Positions 1 through 5,541 of a stretch of 5,626 bases of DNA are shown here, one piece after another (within the stretch, counting starts at the first letter, position 1; the number at the start of each line of letters is the position of its first letter). Below the pieces are notes generated by a model. The model was not told the DNA's origin. It was given only the letters and a program-made list of their open reading frames with translations, and searched no databases. Where the stretch lies: the NCBI GenBank assembly GCA_002770795.1, contig PCTP01000018.1, positions 1 to 5,626 on the forward strand. Reading direction: 5' to 3'. The stretch comes from Gammaproteobacteria bacterium CG22_combo_CG10-13_8_21_14_all_40_8 (GTDB lineage Bacteria > Pseudomonadota > Gammaproteobacteria > Enterobacterales > GCA-002770795). Made by a program: the position numbers and the translations under genes.

Positions 1-1548
1 AATCTACTACAGAATTGGCGTGAAGGCTTGGTTTCCTTAGTGGCTTATTCAAATGATGGCTATGTGATTGCCCCTTTAACGGATGACACACAAACAATTA
101 TTAATTTGATTCCCGTCCTTGATCCTAGCATTATGCCCGGGCAAGGTTCAGCTGTTGATAAAGGGATTGAACAAGCGATTGAATTACTCAATCAAGCTGG
201 ATTTCATGATGGTGATATCTTATTAGTTACTGATGGTATTAGCGCCAAGAGATTGGATAAAATTAACGATATTCTTGATGGTAAACCTTATCGATTAAGC
301 GTGATAGGTATAGGATCTATTGAAGGCGCACCTATCCCAAATTCTGACACGGGACAATTCACCACAGATGCATCTGGCGCTATTATTATTGCGAAATTAG
401 ATGAAAGCAACTTAAAGACGTTAACGATCCATCAGAGAGGTCTTTATCAAAAAGCCACTGCGACTGATGATGATGTTAATCTTTGGCTTAATCTTATTAA
501 CACCAATGATCCCAGTACATTCTCTCAATTGAAAAATCAACAAGTTACCCAATGGCTAGATATGGGGGCCTATTTTTTATGGCCTCTATTATTCATAGTG
601 GCTTACTTTTTCCGTCAAGGTGTTTTATTTAGCTTTTTATTGATCAGTATCTTTAGCCTTCAATCCCACAAAATATACGCCACCAACACGCCAGATAAAC
701 TAGAACAATCAAAACCTCCGCTGCAAGCAGAAAAAAGCAACGAGCCCTCTTCCTTAGAAAAAATCTGGAATGCTCTCTGGTATAAACAAGATCAGCTTGG
801 CGACAAGGCGCTAAAAAATGACGACTTTGATAGTGCTTTAAAATATTTTGATAAGCCATTAGATAAAGGCAATGCGCTTTATCGTGCAAGGAAATATGAT
901 GAAGCCAATGAAACCTATGCCAAAGCCTCTGGTGCCATTGCAAGATACAATCAGGGCAATGCCTTAGCACAACTTCAAAAATACGATGATGCCATTCAAT
1001 CTTATGAGGAGGCCCTTAAAGAAAAGCCCGAATTTCCACAAGCCAAGAAAAATATTGAAATCGTTAAGGCTTTAAAAAAACAACAACAAAATAAAGAAAA
1101 CAAAGACAATAAAGACAATAAAGATCAAAAGAACAAACAGGAGCAACAAAAGGACCAGAGTCAACAACAAGATCAAAAAGACAATAACATGCAAAAAAAT
1201 AATGACGAACAAAATACGCAGCAACAAGATCCTAAAAAAGATCAGCAAGATAATGATCAATCACAAAATAAAGATGACAAAGATAAAAATGCAGATAAAG
1301 ACAGAGAACAGAATAAAGAACAACAAGCTAAGCAAGCTGATGATCCAAAAGATCAAGATAAAAAAGATGTTCAGTCTTTAAATAAAGATAAAGATAAAGA
1401 TCTTAAAAACCAACAAGAAGAAAACATCAAGCAATGGTTAAGACAAATACCAGACGATCCTGCCATTTTGTTAAGAAACAAATTGAAAGTAGAACAGAAT
1501 CGTCGTGCACCCTCCACCACGCCGTCTAAAGAGGAACAAGAATGGTAA
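1..1548 (+). CDS. VWA-TPR protein, fused BatB/BatC type (5' end outside window)
   Basis: The frame is open from base 1, so the gene is 5'-truncated and 515 residues are visible; a TTG at 28 is internal to the VWA domain and is not the start. Visible residues 1-150 are the C-terminal part of a von Willebrand factor A domain. The DxSxS metal-site motif lies upstream; PGQGSAVDKG (about 46-55) and LLVTDG (about 74-79) match the later MIDAS segments. Two hydrophobic stretches (about 190-206 and 207-222) would anchor the protein in the inner membrane. A helical region with a TPR (about 314-347, with YNQGNALAQLQKYDDAIQSY) follows, then about 110 residues of K/D/N/Q low complexity, then a conserved-looking tail QWLRQIPDDPAILLRNKL. 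This order is that of gammaproteobacterial BatB-BatC fusions, usually placed after MoxR, DUF58 and BatA genes. The Bat role in stress or oxygen tolerance is family knowledge and its mechanism is unsettled. The stop overlaps the batD start. Confidence 0.9.
   Translation, partial: NLLQNWREGLVSLVAYSNDGYVIAPLTDDTQTIINLIPVLDPSIMPGQGSAVDKGIEQAIELLNQAGFHDGDILLVTDGISAKRLDKINDILDGKPYRLSVIGIGSIEGAPIPNSDTGQFTTDASGAIIIAKLDESNLKTLTIHQRGLYQKATATDDDVNLWLNLINTNDPSTFSQLKNQQVTQWLDMGAYFLWPLLFIVAYFFRQGVLFSFLLISIFSLQSHKIYATNTPDKLEQSKPPLQAEKSNEPSSLEKIWNALWYKQDQLGDKALKNDDFDSALKYFDKPLDKGNALYRARKYDEANETYAKASGAIARYNQGNALAQLQKYDDAIQSYEEALKEKPEFPQAKKNIEIVKALKKQQQNKENKDNKDNKDQKNKQEQQKDQSQQQDQKDNNMQKNNDEQNTQQQDPKKDQQDNDQSQNKDDKDKNADKDREQNKEQQAKQADDPKDQDKKDVQSLNKDKDKDLKNQQEENIKQWLRQIPDDPAILLRNKLKVEQNRRAPSTTPSKEEQEW
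1072..1420 (+). repeat. A-rich low-complexity coding tract (K/D/N/Q linker)
   Basis: This part of the VWA-TPR gene encodes an almost uninterrupted run of Lys, Asp, Asn, Gln and Glu between the TPR and the conserved C-terminal tail. Short tandem units are visible in the DNA: AAAGACAAT twice at 1102-1119, with a diverged third copy after it, and AAAGAT three times at 1384-1401 (encoding KDKDKD). The composition predicts a disordered, highly charged linker. Bat TPR proteins often have Gln-rich linkers here, so the tract is probably native and prone to length change by slippage. A long minus-strand ORF across it is a composition artefact. Confidence 0.85.
1531..1535 (+). promoter_or_regulatory. 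Ribosome binding site of batD
   Basis: GAGGA lies six bases before the ATG at 1542 and inside the 3' end of the upstream gene. It fixes the batD start, which overlaps the upstream stop codon by seven bases, a layout typical of translational coupling. Confidence 0.75.
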
Positions 1549-3242
1549 GAAAATTATTTTCTTTTTGTTTATTGTTGTGTGTCGGCATTCTGCCTGTGAT
1601 GGCAAAAGTCACAGCAACTTTGGATAGAACCACCGTTAAAGTGGACGAAACGATGACGCTCGTTATAAACAGTGACTCACCGTTGAACGCCTCACCTGAT
1701 TTGTCCGTTATGCCCGATAAAATCCAGGTTTTACAACAAATGCAATTTTCAAACTCTCAATATATTAATGGACAGAGAACCTATAAAGGTGGCTGGCAAA
1801 TCCAACTGATTGCCGTCGATCAGGGTGTAACTCAAATACCTTCCATTCAGGTGGGCAATGAATCGACCCAACCAATTGATGTGCATATCTTGCCAAGTAA
1901 CAATGCAAATCAGGGAGAGCTGAAACCTTTCTACCTGGAAGCCGAACTCTCCAATCCAAATCCTTTTGTGCAAGAGCAAACAGTTTTAACCATCAAAGTT
2001 CACTCCGACGCCGATATCGATAATGCACAAATTAAAGCCCCCTCTATCTCAAATGCATTTATTACACCTTTAGGTACTCCTGCCCAATATGTCACCCGTG
2101 AACAAGAGACTCTTTACAGAATTTGGGAATTCAAATATAGCATCGCCTCGCAAACTGCTGGAACGCTCCAAGTTCCCTCTTTTATCTTTCAAGGTGACAA
2201 GATCATTCGACACCGTACCCGAGGTCCACTTTCACTACTATCCCCACAAACAAGACCGGTTCAATTAAAAACGAAAGCACTGGACTTAACCATTAAGCCT
2301 GCAAAAGATCTGTCTACAACTTGGCTTCCAGCACAACATCTAACTTTGGAAAGTTACTGGAGACCTCCATTCAAAAAATTAAAAGTCGGAGAGCCTGTCA
2401 CCAGAATCATTGAGATTAAAGCCAAAGGCTTAGATGCAGCACAACTTCCAGAATTTAAAATGGAACCCATTGATGGTTTATCTTGGTTCCCTAATCAAGC
2501 CATTCGTAACAATAAAATAGAAAACGGACAGATTGAGGGATCGGTCTTGCAACGTATAGCACTTATGCCCAATAAAGCGGGTCACTATACATTGCCAGCA
2601 CTTAATGTACGTTGGTGGGATCTCCAAACCAATAGTTTTAAAACAGAAACTATGGATGCATTAGAAGTCGATGTCACAGGCATTCCCATTATAAATCCGG
2701 TAACTCAACAGGATATTAGTCATCCACTTGGCCTAAAGCCTGTTGCTGTTCAAAATGCCGAGTTGATGGAGAAAAACTCTCAACAACTCCTTATTTGGCG
2801 CGCTATCGCGATAACAACAATGCTACTTTGGGTACTCACAATGTTAGCTTGGCGTATCAGTACATCTAAAAAGTCTTCTTTAGACAGCGTTGAGCCAAAT
2901 GCTATTCCAAGCAGGAATGAGCCAATTTCATGGAAAAAGCTCGCTAAACTCATAGCAAAAAAATCACCTCTGGAAGCTTATAATTTGCTAAAACATAACC
3001 TCCCTGAAAAAATTACAAATATTGAAAATCTTATGGAAATTCTCAGAGATAATGGCGAAAATGAATCAGCGTCCCTTATTCAGGAACTCTCAGAAATGGT
3101 ATACTCTAAAGAACAGCAACCCAAAATCAACCCTTTATTGGTAGATTGTATTGCTGCATTGGAAACTCAACTCAATCGACATAAAAAATCAGCGAATCAA
3201 GATTATAAAAATATCATAAACCTCTATACACAGGATAAATAA
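1542..3242 (+). CDS. batD: BatD family protein (aerotolerance operon)
   Basis: This 566-residue protein has the BatD layout. A signal peptide (residues 1-21, ending PVMA before KVTATLDR) is followed by a long, probably beta-rich periplasmic region (about 22-412) with Ig-like segments. Typical BatD features are the TATLDRTTVKVDETMTLVI opening, YLEAELSNPNPFVQEQTVLT (131-150) and the WRPPFKKLKVGEPVTRIIEI region (273-292). One transmembrane helix (about 416-438) leads to a cytoplasmic tail of about 125 residues rich in helix-forming sequence. The length is within the usual BatD range. The start is supported by GAGGA six bases upstream and the 7-bp overlap with the VWA-TPR gene, so the two are co-translated and probably act as partners at the inner membrane. 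The biochemical role is not established for the family; links to oxygen or stress tolerance come from other bacteria. The SDR gene begins one base after the stop. Confidence 0.9.
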   Translation: MVRKLFSFCLLLCVGILPVMAKVTATLDRTTVKVDETMTLVINSDSPLNASPDLSVMPDKIQVLQQMQFSNSQYINGQRTYKGGWQIQLIAVDQGVTQIPSIQVGNESTQPIDVHILPSNNANQGELKPFYLEAELSNPNPFVQEQTVLTIKVHSDADIDNAQIKAPSISNAFITPLGTPAQYVTREQETLYRIWEFKYSIASQTAGTLQVPSFIFQGDKIIRHRTRGPLSLLSPQTRPVQLKTKALDLTIKPAKDLSTTWLPAQHLTLESYWRPPFKKLKVGEPVTRIIEIKAKGLDAAQLPEFKMEPIDGLSWFPNQAIRNNKIENGQIEGSVLQRIALMPNKAGHYTLPALNVRWWDLQTNSFKTETMDALEVDVTGIPIINPVTQQDISHPLGLKPVAVQNAELMEKNSQQLLIWRAIAITTMLLWVLTMLAWRISTSKKSSLDSVEPNAIPSRNEPISWKKLAKLIAKKSPLEAYNLLKHNLPEKITNIENLMEILRDNGENESASLIQELSEMVYSKEQQPKINPLLVDCIAALETQLNRHKKSANQDYKNIINLYTQDK

Positions 3243-3243
3243 A

Positions 3244-4005
3244 ATGAATTTCAAAAACACCAAAGCCATTGTGAGCGGTGGAGCTTCGGGCTTAGGATTA
3301 GGACTGGTTCAAGCCATCATTGCCCAGGGTGGCCAAGTTGCCATTTTAGATATTAATGATGAGCAGGGTTTAAAGCTAGAAAATGAATTAGGTTCACAGG
3401 TTAAATTTTATAAAGTTGATATCACTAAAGAAGACCAAGTTGATCAAGCTGTGGATGCTGCTTGTGCGCTTTTCTCTGGCTTAAACCTAGCGGTAAGTTG
3501 CGCTGGTATTTTGGGTAATGGAAAACTTTTAGGCAGAAATGGTCCCATGGCTTTAGACTTCTTTAAGAAAGTAGTTGATATTAATCTTATTGGTTCATTT
3601 CTATTAACCAGAGCTGCGGCAAGAATTTTTGTAGAACAACCCGAAAATGCTCAAGGCGAAAGAGGTGTTATCGTACATACAGCTTCTATAGCAGCTTATG
3701 AAGGTCAATTAGGACAGGTTGCCTATTCAGCGACTAAATCGGCGATTGTAGGTATGATTCTCCCTCTAGCTAGAGAACTTTCAAGAAGTGGCATTCGCAT
3801 AATGGCGATTGCTCCAGGGATGTTTGGCACGCCAATGCTCAATAATGTCACGGATGATATTAAAGAAAAACTCTGTGCAAGCGTCCCCTTCCCCGCTCGC
3901 TTTGGCACAGTAGAAGAATATGCAGCAATGGTGGACACCATTGTAGGAAACCAAATGTTAAATGGTAGTGTTATTCGATTAGATGGTGCTGCCAGACTCC
4001 AATAG
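3244..4005 (+). CDS. HSD10-like SDR, probable NAD-dependent 3-hydroxyacyl-CoA dehydrogenase
   Basis: A 253-residue classical short-chain dehydrogenase/reductase of normal length. The Rossmann glycine motif is SGGASGLG (11-18). Asp36 at the end of beta-2 (VAILDIND) favours NAD(H) over NADP(H). The usual NAG appears as CAG (86-88). The catalytic set is Asn114, Ser148, Tyr161 and Lys165 (YSATK). GPMALDFF, VIVHTASIAAYEGQLGQ, IAPGMFGTPML, SVPFPARFG and the end MLNGSVIRLDGAAR are close to the HSD10 (type II 3-hydroxyacyl-CoA dehydrogenase / 17-beta-HSD type 10) group. The likely reaction is therefore oxidation of a 3-hydroxyacyl-CoA or a related secondary alcohol in the cytosol; the substrate is inferred. 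AGGA at 3232-3235 sits eight bases before the ATG, and only one base separates it from batD, so it is probably the last gene of the bat transcript. No acyl-CoA metabolism neighbours are seen. Confidence 0.9.
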   Translation: MNFKNTKAIVSGGASGLGLGLVQAIIAQGGQVAILDINDEQGLKLENELGSQVKFYKVDITKEDQVDQAVDAACALFSGLNLAVSCAGILGNGKLLGRNGPMALDFFKKVVDINLIGSFLLTRAAARIFVEQPENAQGERGVIVHTASIAAYEGQLGQVAYSATKSAIVGMILPLARELSRSGIRIMAIAPGMFGTPMLNNVTDDIKEKLCASVPFPARFGTVEEYAAMVDTIVGNQMLNGSVIRLDGAARLQ

Positions 4006-4018
4006 ATTTTCTATCAGC

Positions 4019-4053
4019 AAAAAAAAACCTGAGATTAATCTTCAGGGTTTTTT
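4019..4053. terminator. Bidirectional intrinsic terminator between convergent genes
   Basis: CCTGA (4028-4032) pairs with TCAGG (4042-4046) around a loop containing the self-complementary GATTAATC. The stem is flanked by nine A (4019-4027) and six T (4048-4053), so it works as a hairpin plus T-tract on both strands, with one G bulge at 4047. It follows the SDR stop by 13 bases and lies 20 bases beyond the stop of the convergent exported-protein gene. Confidence 0.8.
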
Positions 4054-4073
4054 GATTTAAAATTTTTTTATTC

Positions 4074-4313
4074 TTATTCTACTGAATCAACCTTATCATA
4101 TCCTTGTGATTCAAGTTCATCATTCACGCAACTCAATACGTATTTAGACTTGTCCTCATCTGCAACTTGGTCTTCTTTAGCATAATTTTCACACTGAGTT
4201 TTAGCATTATTAATCACTTCTTTTGGTGCTGGATTTGAAGGTTCATCAGCATTTACATGGCTAACAAAACCCATTAAAGCGACTAAAAGAATACTTATCA
4301 ATTTAATTTTCAT
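4074..4313 (-). CDS. Small exported protein with two cysteines, function unknown
   Basis: A 79-residue protein. Residues 1-22 are a clear Sec signal peptide: MKIK, a hydrophobic core, then SHVNA before DEP. The mature part is about 57 residues, acidic and hydrophilic, with exactly two cysteines (Cys41 and Cys62). They could form one disulfide in the periplasm or in the secreted form. The stretch CENYAKEDQVADEDKSKYVL followed by SCV resembles small secreted proteins of gammaproteobacteria that lack an assigned function; I cannot name a family. The ATG at 4311-4313 is chosen because AGGA lies six bases upstream and it begins the signal peptide directly; a longer frame from a TTG at 4358 adds 15 residues without signal-peptide character. 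It is convergent with the SDR gene, shares its terminator, and has its own promoter candidate. Confidence 0.75.
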   Translation of the reverse strand: MKIKLISILLVALMGFVSHVNADEPSNPAPKEVINNAKTQCENYAKEDQVADEDKSKYVLSCVNDELESQGYDKVDSVE

Positions 4314-4319
4314 TTTTGT

Positions 4320-4323
4320 TCCT
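4320..4323 (-). promoter_or_regulatory. Ribosome binding site of the exported small protein
   Basis: AGGA on the minus strand, six bases before the ATG at 4311-4313. It decides between this start and the longer TTG-initiated frame. Confidence 0.65.
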
Positions 4324-4351
4324 AGAGGTTTATTAAAGGGGACTGAAAGAA

Positions 4352-4370
4352 AATGCAAATTATCATTAAC
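4352..4370 (-). promoter_or_regulatory. Possible Fur-type operator (weak)
   Basis: The minus-strand 19-mer GTTAATGATAATTTGCATT matches the classical Fur consensus GATAATGATAATCATTATC at 13 of 19 positions by eye, all but two of them in the left two hexamers. It covers the candidate -10, where a repressor would block the promoter. The right half is poor and the region is AT-rich, so this is only a hint of iron or metal control. Confidence 0.25.
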
Positions 4371-4386
4371 AGGCTCAATTCACCAA
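4359..4386 (-). promoter_or_regulatory. Candidate sigma-70 promoter of the exported small protein
   Basis: On the minus strand, TTGGTG (4381-4386) and GATAAT (4359-4364, five of six to TATAAT) are separated by 16 bases. The leader to the ATG would be about 40 bases. The -10 is good and the -35 only half matches. It overlaps a partial Fur-box-like sequence. The AT-rich setting raises the chance of a random match. Confidence 0.4.
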
Positions 4387-4460
4387 CAAAATGTTTTATC
4401 ATTGAAAACAAAATATATTTATGGGCGTTGGCTGAGATATTTAGCAATAATAATGATGTA

Positions 4461-4635
4461 CATTCGCACTCCACTCGTTTTGGAGGAGATCTGCACCTGT
4501 CCCAAACCAACGTACCTTCTTGCCTGGCTTCGCCCGCTTCGCATGGCGAAGCTTGGGCTGCGGCACTATTCCGATCTAAAGGCCGGGATCTAAAACCTAT
4601 CCTTGCTGGAAAATGCTGCGAAGCTTCTGTCGTGG
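4461..4635. repeat. GC-rich intergenic island with hairpin, REP/MITE-like or foreign relic
   Basis: Bases 4461-4620 are about 55% GC by count, against about 28% for 4341-4460. The island holds a perfect stem GCTTCGC-ATG-GCGAAGC (4536-4552), extended by GCCC/GGGC (4532-4535 with 4555-4558) across a two-base bulge. A second copy of GCGAAGCTT occurs at 4618-4626, GATCTAAA is repeated at 4573-4580 and 4587-4594, and a smaller hairpin CTCCA/TGGAG spans 4469-4485. Both strands stay open for about 100 codons through the island, but neither product resembles a real protein and neither frame has a ribosome site. A dispersed repeat, a non-autonomous element or decayed imported DNA would all fit. Clear terminal inverted repeats or target duplications were not found. 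Confidence 0.5.
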
Positions 4636-4690
4636 TCAATACATCAGAATGAATGCAGTCAAATTAAACGCCTATTCACTCATCAGGCAC

Positions 4691-4728
4691 AAAAAAAATG
4701 AAGAAATTTAAGGTTATCTTTTTTCTTC
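4691..4728 (-). terminator. Weak candidate intrinsic terminator of the VOC gene
   Basis: Read on the minus strand, GAAGAAA (4722-4728) and TTTCTTC (4700-4706) can form a seven-base AT-rich stem with a 15-base loop, followed by A and a T8 tract (4691-4698). It overlaps the last codons of the VOC gene. The stem is weak and the loop long, so the T-tract is the main support. Confidence 0.35.
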
Positions 4729-5103
4729 CATCAGGCCAATAAGATTTCCATCAGGATCCTTTAAAAAACTTGACCATAAATCATGATCAGGAAACTTGGC
4801 CACCAGTTGAGGTAATCGTTCAGAAACGGCATTGAGTTGGACTAATTGTTGGTGAGTAGACTCAATATCAGGAACCTGAAAATAGAGGATAGAATTATTT
4901 CCAACAATCCCAGCACCCAGTGGGGTTGTCAACATCAGGCGGATACCATTAGCGTTCAAGAAGGCCAGATTCCCTCCTGCACGAAACAAGAACTCTAACC
5001 CTAAGATATCGCGATAAAAAGTTAAGGCCAGATCCACATCACTAACGGTAATCGCTATCTGTTTAATAACACTGAGTTGAATACTTGGCCTATTAGAACT
5101 CAT
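4714..5103 (-). CDS. VOC superfamily (glyoxalase/bleomycin-resistance fold) protein
   Basis: A 129-residue protein with the length and pattern of a one-module VOC protein. The first beta-alpha unit is IKQIAITVSDVDLALTFYRD (13-32) followed by ILGLEFLF, and the second runs from SILYFQVPDI (71-80) to DHDLWSSFLKDPDGNLIGLM (106-125). The fold usually binds a divalent metal with His/Gln and Glu ligands. Here the first ligand position holds Gln15, His107 is present, and the C-terminal Glu position reads Gly123, so metal binding may be altered. The substrate cannot be deduced; glyoxalase, dioxygenase and resistance proteins share the fold. The ATG at 5101-5103 has no clear Shine-Dalgarno and lies 17 bases after the stop of the 66-residue gene, so translation may be coupled to it. 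Start choice rests on the domain beginning about 13 residues in. Confidence 0.85.
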   Translation of the reverse strand: MSSNRPSIQLSVIKQIAITVSDVDLALTFYRDILGLEFLFRAGGNLAFLNANGIRLMLTTPLGAGIVGNNSILYFQVPDIESTHQQLVQLNAVSERLPQLVAKFPDHDLWSSFLKDPDGNLIGLMEEKR

Positions 5104-5120
5104 TGATTGTGTTCGATAAG

Positions 5121-5321
5121 TTAATAAAGGTGTCTTGTTCTAGGTTGAAGTAATTTTTTTCTAATCGCAATCACGGCCGTGGCTAAATTAGAATTGTACT
5201 TGAAACAACTTTTGGGCTTAATTGATTTTTTAATCAACCCATCCCAATCTTTCCACTGATTATAGATGTTTTTATCTTCAGGATCTTCGTACATAAAATC
5301 TGATGCCATAGGAATATACAT
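5121..5321 (-). CDS. Hypothetical 66-residue protein upstream of the VOC gene
   Basis: I do not recognise this protein. It begins MYIPMASDFMYEDPEDKNIY, has an acidic N-terminal third, a central Trp-rich segment (NQWKDWDGLIKK) and a basic C-terminal half (SNLATAVIAIRKKLLQPRTR). There is one cysteine, and no signal peptide or membrane helix, so it is probably cytosolic. The ATG at 5319-5321 is chosen because GGAG lies six bases upstream (5328-5331); a TTG at 5333 would place that site inside the gene. The good ribosome site and the 17-bp gap to the VOC gene argue that it is real and co-transcribed with it. No motif points to a function; it could be a small regulator or an orphan. Confidence 0.55.
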   Translation of the reverse strand: MYIPMASDFMYEDPEDKNIYNQWKDWDGLIKKSIKPKSCFKYNSNLATAVIAIRKKLLQPRTRHLY

Positions 5322-5327
5322 ATTTAT

Positions 5328-5331
5328 CTCC
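5328..5331 (-). promoter_or_regulatory. Ribosome binding site of the 66-residue gene
   Basis: GGAG on the minus strand with a six-base spacer before the ATG at 5319-5321. It rules out the longer TTG start, because the TTG overlaps this site. Confidence 0.65.
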
Positions 5332-5389
5332 AATTACTTTGTTGTAGATATATTAAAACATGGCAATCTGAATTAAATAGGGTTTAATT

Positions 5390-5509
5390 GTGGCGAAAAT
5401 GTGGCTTTTAACACCTTTGCCTAAATGGGTCGGCTGTATGACTAGACTTGAGTACTCAGAACCAGCAATTCTCGGCAAATCTAATTCCCCCCCAGAACTA
5501 AAGGGCTAA
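5390..5509 (+). CDS. Marginal 39-codon ORF, possible relic
   Basis: A GTG at 5390 preceded by AGGG opens a 39-residue frame with an internal ATG at 5399. It contains TPLPKWVGCMTRLEYSEPAI and ends SPPELKG. The frame has no low-complexity bias, but it is short, has no domain I can name, and could be chance or the remains of a longer gene. It is divergent from the 66-residue gene. Confidence 0.15.
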   Translation: MAKMWLLTPLPKWVGCMTRLEYSEPAILGKSNSPPELKG

Positions 5510-5519
5510 AACTACCCAC

Positions 5520-5541
5520 GCAATATATTGGCAATATATTG
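5520..5541. repeat. Two tandem 11-bp units, each a perfect palindrome (operator-like)
   Basis: GCAATATATTG occurs twice without a gap (5520-5530 and 5531-5541). Each copy contains the perfect 10-bp palindrome CAATATATTG, so the pair is also a 21-bp inverted repeat centred on G5531. The 11-bp period is close to one helical turn, so two dimeric regulators would sit on the same DNA face. It could control a gene to the right of the window or, about 200 bases away, the 66-residue/VOC pair. No regulator gene is visible. Confidence 0.5.

Larger units (their letters stand above)
4359..4713. other. Gene-free stretch between two minus-strand transcription units
   Basis: No convincing coding gene is seen here. 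From left to right it holds the promoter region of the exported-protein gene, the GC-rich hairpin island, then about 75 AT-rich bases before the end of the VOC gene that include an A8 tract (4691-4698) belonging to a possible terminator. Confidence 0.6.

Noticed and set aside
28..30. TTG at 28 as the start of the VWA-TPR gene
   Set aside because: The frame is open to base 1 and the residues before it (NLLQNWREG) continue the VWA domain, so the true start lies upstream of the window.
653..970. Minus-strand 105-codon ORF opposite the TPR region
   Set aside because: It is a shadow of a well-supported domain-bearing gene, with no ribosome site or recognisable domain.
1072..1260. Minus-strand ORF rich in Ile, Leu, Phe and Val opposite the A-rich tract
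   Set aside because: It is the complement of the Lys/Asn/Gln codons of the linker; the hydrophobic run is an artefact of T-rich codons.
1749..1979. Two minus-strand ORFs opposite the batD N-terminal half
   Set aside because: Both lie inside a confident batD reading frame and show no protein family features.
3723..3941. Minus-strand ORF opposite the SDR gene
   Set aside because: It overlaps the catalytic part of a clear SDR and has no independent support.
4314..4358. Longer start (TTG at 4358) for the exported small protein
   Set aside because: The extra 15 residues precede the signal peptide and the ribosome site AGGA points to the ATG at 4311-4313; the added region also overlaps the promoter candidate.
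4322..4652. Overlapping plus-strand (99 and 63 codons) and minus-strand (105 codons) ORFs across the GC-rich island
   Set aside because: The frames run through the hairpin and AT-rich flanks, lack ribosome sites, and have no protein-like domains. Being open on both strands reflects low stop density in GC-rich DNA.
5449..5458. Palindrome TGAGTACTCA as an operator
   Set aside because: It is a single copy inside a marginal ORF with no promoter nearby, so chance is sufficient.
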